This document shows positions 60,258-64,000 of a stretch of DNA of 64,000 nt, piece by piece. The stretch spans positions 516,001 to 580,000 of the forward strand of contig AP027062.1 of assembly GCA_030295365.1 (NCBI GenBank), written 5' to 3'. Below the pieces are notes generated by a model. That model saw only the letters and a list, made by a program, of their open reading frames with translations. It was not told the DNA's origin and ran no database searches. The DNA is from Candidatus Rickettsia kotlanii. GTDB taxonomy: Bacteria > Pseudomonadota > Alphaproteobacteria > Rickettsiales > Rickettsiaceae. Made by a program: the position numbers and the translations under genes. Position 1 is the first letter of the stretch. Each line of letters starts with the position of its first letter.

Positions 60258-60289
60258 ATATAAGGGAAATCGTATAATAAAAAATAAAG

Positions 60290-62098
60290 ATGCATAAATA
60301 CAGAACTCATAATTGTAACGAATTACAAATATCCGATGTAGAAAAAGAAGTTAAGCTATCCGGTTGGGTACATAGAAGAAGAGATCATGGGAATCTAGTT
60401 TTTATAGATTTACGTGATCATTACGGTATAACTCAAATCGTGTTTACCGATCAAAGCCCTCAGCTTATGGAGGATGCAAGTCGTTTGCGTTATGAGTCGG
60501 TAATTACGGTAAGGGGTACAGTTGTAGCAAGATCAGAAGACACGATTAATAATACGCTTCCGACAGGTCATGTTGAAGTGCTAGCTGTAGAATTTAGTGT
60601 TGAGTCAGCTGCGGACACTCTACCTTTTGTTATTAATACCGAAAAAGACGCTCCCGAAGAGTCTAGGCTTAAACATCGCTTTTTAGATCTTAGACGTGAG
60701 AAATTACATAATAATATAATACTCCGCTCACAAATTATTTCTCATATTCGTCATTTGATGATGGCAAGCGGTTTTACCGAGTTTCAAACTCCGATTTTAA
60801 CAGCAAGCTCACCTGAGGGGGCTAGGGATTTTTTAGTACCAAGTAGAATGCATCCGGGTAAGTTCTATGCATTACCGCAAGCACCTCAGCAATTCAAGCA
60901 GTTATTGATGGTGTCAGGCTTTGATCGTTATTTCCAAATTGCTCCTTGTTTTCGGGATGAAGATGCAAGAGCCGATAGATCACCTGGCGAGTTTTATCAG
61001 CTAGATGTAGAAATGTCGTTTGTTACACAGGAAGACGTATTTAGTACTATTGAGCCTGTGATGTATGATTTATTCACTAAATTCACGGATAAGAAAGTAT
61101 CAGAGACTCCTTTCGTTTGTATCCCATATAATGAATCTATGCTAAAATACGGCTCTGATAAGCCTGATTTGCGTAACCCTATTATAGTTGCTGATGTAAC
61201 TGAGATATTTAGAGATTCCGATTTTACAATCTTTAGAGAGAATATTAAAAAAGGTAGCATAGTTCGTGCAATTCCTGCACCTAAGGCAGCTGCACTGCCT
61301 CGTAGTTTCTTCGATAAAATGATAGAGTTTGCGATATCAGAAGGAGCAGGTGGACTTGGCTATATTCAGTTTAGTGAAACCGGTGAAGCCAAAGGACCGG
61401 TAGTAAAATTCTTAAGCCCGCAGCAATTAGAGAGTCTAAAAGCTACAGCTAGTATTAGTAACAGTGATGCTGTGTTTTTCGTTAGCGATAAGAAAGAGAA
61501 AGCTGCTAAACTTGCTGGTAAGGTTAGAATAAGACTTGGTGAAGAGCTTGATTTACTTGAAAAAGATTGTTTTAAATTCTGCTGGATTACCGATTTTCCA
61601 TTCTATGAGTTAAATGAAGAAACAGGAAAAATTGATTTTAGCCATAATCCGTTTTCTATGCCGCAGGGTGGAATAGATGCTTTAGAGCAAGCTAAAACCA
61701 CTGAAGAGTTATTAGAACTTACCGCATACCAATATGATATTGTTTGTAACGGTGTTGAACTGTCTAGCGGTGCTATTAGAAACCATAAGCCGGAAATTAT
61801 GTATAAAGCATTTTCCATAGCAGGTTATAGTGAAGAGGAAGTTGATAAGAGATTTGGAGGGATGATTAGAGCATTTAAGTTTGGAGCTCCACCACATGGT
61901 GGAATAGCTCCCGGTATTGACCGAATTGTTATGTTGCTTGCGGAAGCAACAAATATAAGGGAAATAATTGCGTTTCCTTTAAACCAGCAGGCTGAAGATT
62001 TACTAATGAACGCCCCAAGCTATGTAGAGGATAAAGCTCTAAAAGAGCTAAGCATTATGCTCTCACCGTCTGCTAGAAAAAATGCAGAAAAAGAATAA
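60290..62098 (+). CDS. aspS: Aspartyl-tRNA synthetase
   Basis: 602 residues, bacterial long type. N-terminal OB-fold ([20 protein letters not shown]), class II motif 1 around [20 protein letters not shown], motif 2 [20 protein letters not shown], the GAD insertion domain (about 290-420), and motif 3 [20 protein letters not shown]. Alphaproteobacteria without separate asparagine synthetase routes often use a non-discriminating form; which it is cannot be read here with certainty. No obvious operon partner. Confidence 0.98.
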   Translation: MHKYRTHNCNELQISDVEKEVKLSGWVHRRRDHGNLVFIDLRDHYGITQIVFTDQSPQLMEDASRLRYESVITVRGTVVARSEDTINNTLPTGHVEVLAVEFSVESAADTLPFVINTEKDAPEESRLKHRFLDLRREKLHNNIILRSQIISHIRHLMMASGFTEFQTPILTASSPEGARDFLVPSRMHPGKFYALPQAPQQFKQLLMVSGFDRYFQIAPCFRDEDARADRSPGEFYQLDVEMSFVTQEDVFSTIEPVMYDLFTKFTDKKVSETPFVCIPYNESMLKYGSDKPDLRNPIIVADVTEIFRDSDFTIFRENIKKGSIVRAIPAPKAAALPRSFFDKMIEFAISEGAGGLGYIQFSETGEAKGPVVKFLSPQQLESLKATASISNSDAVFFVSDKKEKAAKLAGKVRIRLGEELDLLEKDCFKFCWITDFPFYELNEETGKIDFSHNPFSMPQGGIDALEQAKTTEELLELTAYQYDIVCNGVELSSGAIRNHKPEIMYKAFSIAGYSEEEVDKRFGGMIRAFKFGAPPHGGIAPGIDRIVMLLAEATNIREIIAFPLNQQAEDLLMNAPSYVEDKALKELSIMLSPSARKNAEKE

Positions 62099-62195
62099 GA
62101 ATTTATAGTTGTTGTATGTTATTATGTCATACCGCAATTTGGCCTGTAGTATGTTATTTCGAGCTAAAAGCGGAGAGCTAGTAACTATTAATCTT

Positions 62196-62271
62196 ATCCT
62201 GTGACTTGATCTCAGGATCTAGTCTTTTTAAAATTTTTTTCTAGATACCGTGGTCAAGCCACGGTATGACA
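62196..62271. repeat. Palindromic repeat (CCGTGG/CCACGG type) in a repeat mosaic after aspS
   Basis: ATCCTGTGACTTGATCTCAG and CCGTGGTCAAGCCACGGTATGAC form the arms. The whole 62110-62352 gap is a mosaic: before it a GTCATACCGCAATTTG piece, after it GCTGGATTCTCGCTTTT and TGCTCGCAATGACG pieces of the other two families. Confidence 0.65.
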
Positions 62272-62367
62272 GCGAAAAGTGCTGGATTCTCGCTTTTAGT
62301 TAGAGAAATGACATTAGGACTATGCAACGACTCTGTGATTGCTCGCAATGACGTTTAAGGCATACAC

Positions 62368-64000
62368 TCAACAATGTTTACCTTTGTTGATGTCTTCCTT
62401 CCTAGCTCGTAATTTAGAGAATACGATTCCTTTTACTGTTTCTACTCTTTTTGTTTCGAGTCCTTCTTGCTTCTGCTGTTGTAGTACATTACCAATTTTT
62501 ATACTTTCTGCTATAAGTTTTTCTGTATTATGAATTTTATTCAAATTCTCAGGAGAAATTTGTTTTATAAAATAATTTGAGATACTAGGTAAACCCCTCT
62601 TTTCACAAAAATTTCCTACTTTGTAATATGTAGTATCTTTAGAATTTAACTTGCAAGATTTAGCATTTAATAAGTTGGTCGTGTTTTCAATATTATCCTG
62701 ATATTTTAAATTTTTTTATACCATCAATATCTTGCTCGGTAAGATAATTTTCTTTTTTTAGCGCTTTTATTATATTGTCGTAGAATTTTGTTACTGCTTT
62801 ATCAGTTACGTTTTTCGTTGTTGCCTGCTTTGTAAAATCAACAATTAGTGATGCCAATTTTTCGCCTGTAGATTTGTCTTGTATACGCATTGATTTTGCA
62901 GGATCAGAAATTTGTGCTTCTACTTTATCTGTCTTAACCTCAACTTCTTTTTCTTCCCATTTCCCATCCAACTCTTTGCTCCATTGTTGTGCCTTTATAG
63001 TGTTTGCTTAAATCATCAAAATTTTTAATATTAGTGGATAACGCAATATTTTTTGGATCAAACCCAGTTTTTTTAATTCATCAATTTTTTGATCAACTAT
63101 TGCTTTCATCTGTTTCTCATCAAATTGACTTATCATTTTATTTAACGATTCGCTATATTTACCAATACTAAATGAGAAATTACCTGCTTTAATAGTAGCA
63201 TTGTAGCCAACACTAGGATGTACGCATTGCAGCTATTAGTTAAATTATACTGCTAAAATTCTTATGAAATGCTAAAAAAAGCGACCATAATCAATTTTGG
63301 TTATTGTTTTACCATCCTGTACCATTAAATTACTAGCATGACAATCTACTTCTCCCAGCATATGACAAGTAGTTATGGCTTTTTCAAATTCTTCCAACTT
63401 TTTTAAATTTTGATCATTAGCTCTGACTCTAGTTTGACCTGATAAACCGGAAGATTCTGTTAGTGTTACAGCATTATCAAAAAACTTAGAACGTACATAA
63501 AGTGAATCAGGGTGTTTTTCATCCGCTGTTACTAGCCCTTCTTTTGGTGCGTGATCATGTAATAAAAATTGATACCATGGTAGAGCCTATTAATTCTTGT
63601 ACAGTAATAGCCTGTTTTGGTGCCTGATTATCTTGTATTTTTTGCATGCAGCATGAGTTTTATAAAATAAAAGTATTCCCGGCGTTATCTTTAGCAATAT
63701 AGCCGGCTGAGATGCCTGCTACTTTTTTTCTGTTCCCTCAAACTCAGCTTGTTGTGCTACCCCCTTATCACGTAGCATAGCATCAATTACTTTTTAGGAT
63801 CATTAGGATCCCTTATTTCTTTAAGTTCCCTGTAATCTGCGTTATATCGGCCATTATCTGATTCAACCTGTTGTTTAATGACCTCTGCAACAACTAAATG
63901 TTGTAAAAGAGATGCATCAATTATTTCCCTTAATCCCTTGTTTTTATCTCCTGGAAACGAGTTTTTTATTATTGTTGTAACTTTAACTAAATCGTTAGTA
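62368..64000 (-). pseudogene. Large frameshifted gene with a kinase-like stretch, cut by the window end
   Basis: Reading from 64000 leftward, coherent pieces alternate between frames: LVKVTTIIKNSFPGDKNKGL with REIIDASLLQHLVVAEVIKQ, VIDAMLRDKGVAQQAEFEGT, VAGISAGYIAKDNAGNTFIL, HDHAPKEGLVTADEKHPDSL, VRSKFFDNAVTLTESSGLSG, and MLGEVDCHASNLMVQDGKTI followed by KIDYGRFF. Then come a 92-codon piece (62693-62971) and a C-terminal piece ending EDINKGKHC at TGA 62368-62370. The order G-rich loop, H-x2-NLMV, then D-x-GR recalls kinase-fold proteins that modify small molecules or lipids; a named family is not claimed. At least five frameshifts. The 5' end lies outside the window. Confidence 0.7.

Noticed and set aside
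62339-62533. 64-codon plus-strand frame after aspS
   Set aside because: It lies opposite the C-terminal piece of the minus-strand pseudogene and is its shadow.

Overview
The window looks like chromosomal DNA of a spotted fever group Rickettsia. It is AT-rich. It carries a Rickettsiales vir homolog (rvh) type IV secretion block with rvhB3, rvhB4 and five rvhB6 paralogs in a row. It is crowded with short palindromic repeats, some inserted inside genes (Rickettsia palindromic elements, RPE). It has many decayed genes and a split str operon without tuf. The 1373-residue RpoB has Leu at residue 973, the position reported to separate naturally rifampin-resistant species (R. massiliae group, Leu) from susceptible ones (Phe). 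This hints at that subgroup but does not prove it.

Layout. 1-17410: rvh secretion genes (3' end of rvhB3, rvhB4, rvhB6a-e), all on +, separated by palindromic repeats. 17411-20270: a graveyard holding a frameshifted small ORF with a VapB-like tail, broken pta and ackA, and a frameshifted small ORF of unknown function. 20322-28195: housekeeping genes trmD, rplS, gapR (-), secF, nuoF, lepB-rnc-era, ruvC and a broken trmJ. 28179-30855 (-): a broken HEPN/MNT pair, an ELM1-like gene with an in-frame repeat insertion, and mrp. 30960-34522: membrane protease control and periplasmic proteolysis (hflK, hflC, degP). Then trhO, sdhC-sdhD-sdhA and an amino-acid ABC permease. 39102-55469: the translation and transcription block rpsL-rpsG-fusA-tRNA(Trp)-secE-nusG-rplK-rplA-rplJ-rplL-rpoB-rpoC. 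55836-62098: an unknown rickettsial protein (-) carrying RPE1, pepA, mipZ, a small unknown protein and aspS. 62368-64000 (-): the 3' part of a heavily frameshifted large pseudogene with a kinase-like stretch.

How it fits together. RvhB3, RvhB4 and the RvhB6 proteins are inner-membrane and motor parts of one secretion channel. SecE, SecF and LepB serve general export; HflK/HflC and DegP handle envelope quality control. SdhCDA and NuoF feed the respiratory chain, while the pta-ackA acetate pathway is dead. GapR and MipZ, on different strands and about 37 kb apart, are alphaproteobacterial chromosome-organisation and division-placement factors.

The most interesting non-genic structure is the 874-base rplL-rpoB gap. 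It holds a perfect 40-bp inverted repeat and three copies of an AT-rich repeat ending in TATAAT-like boxes. A fourth copy lies in the rplJ-rplL gap inside a 19-bp inverted repeat. These look like promoter or RNA-processing elements of the rpo operon. Other points: an RPE1 insertion that removed the ancestral era start and its coupling to rnc, Mrp without its cysteine pair, ribosomal protein S12 with Pro at position 88, and a HEPN protein with Tyr in place of the expected catalytic His.
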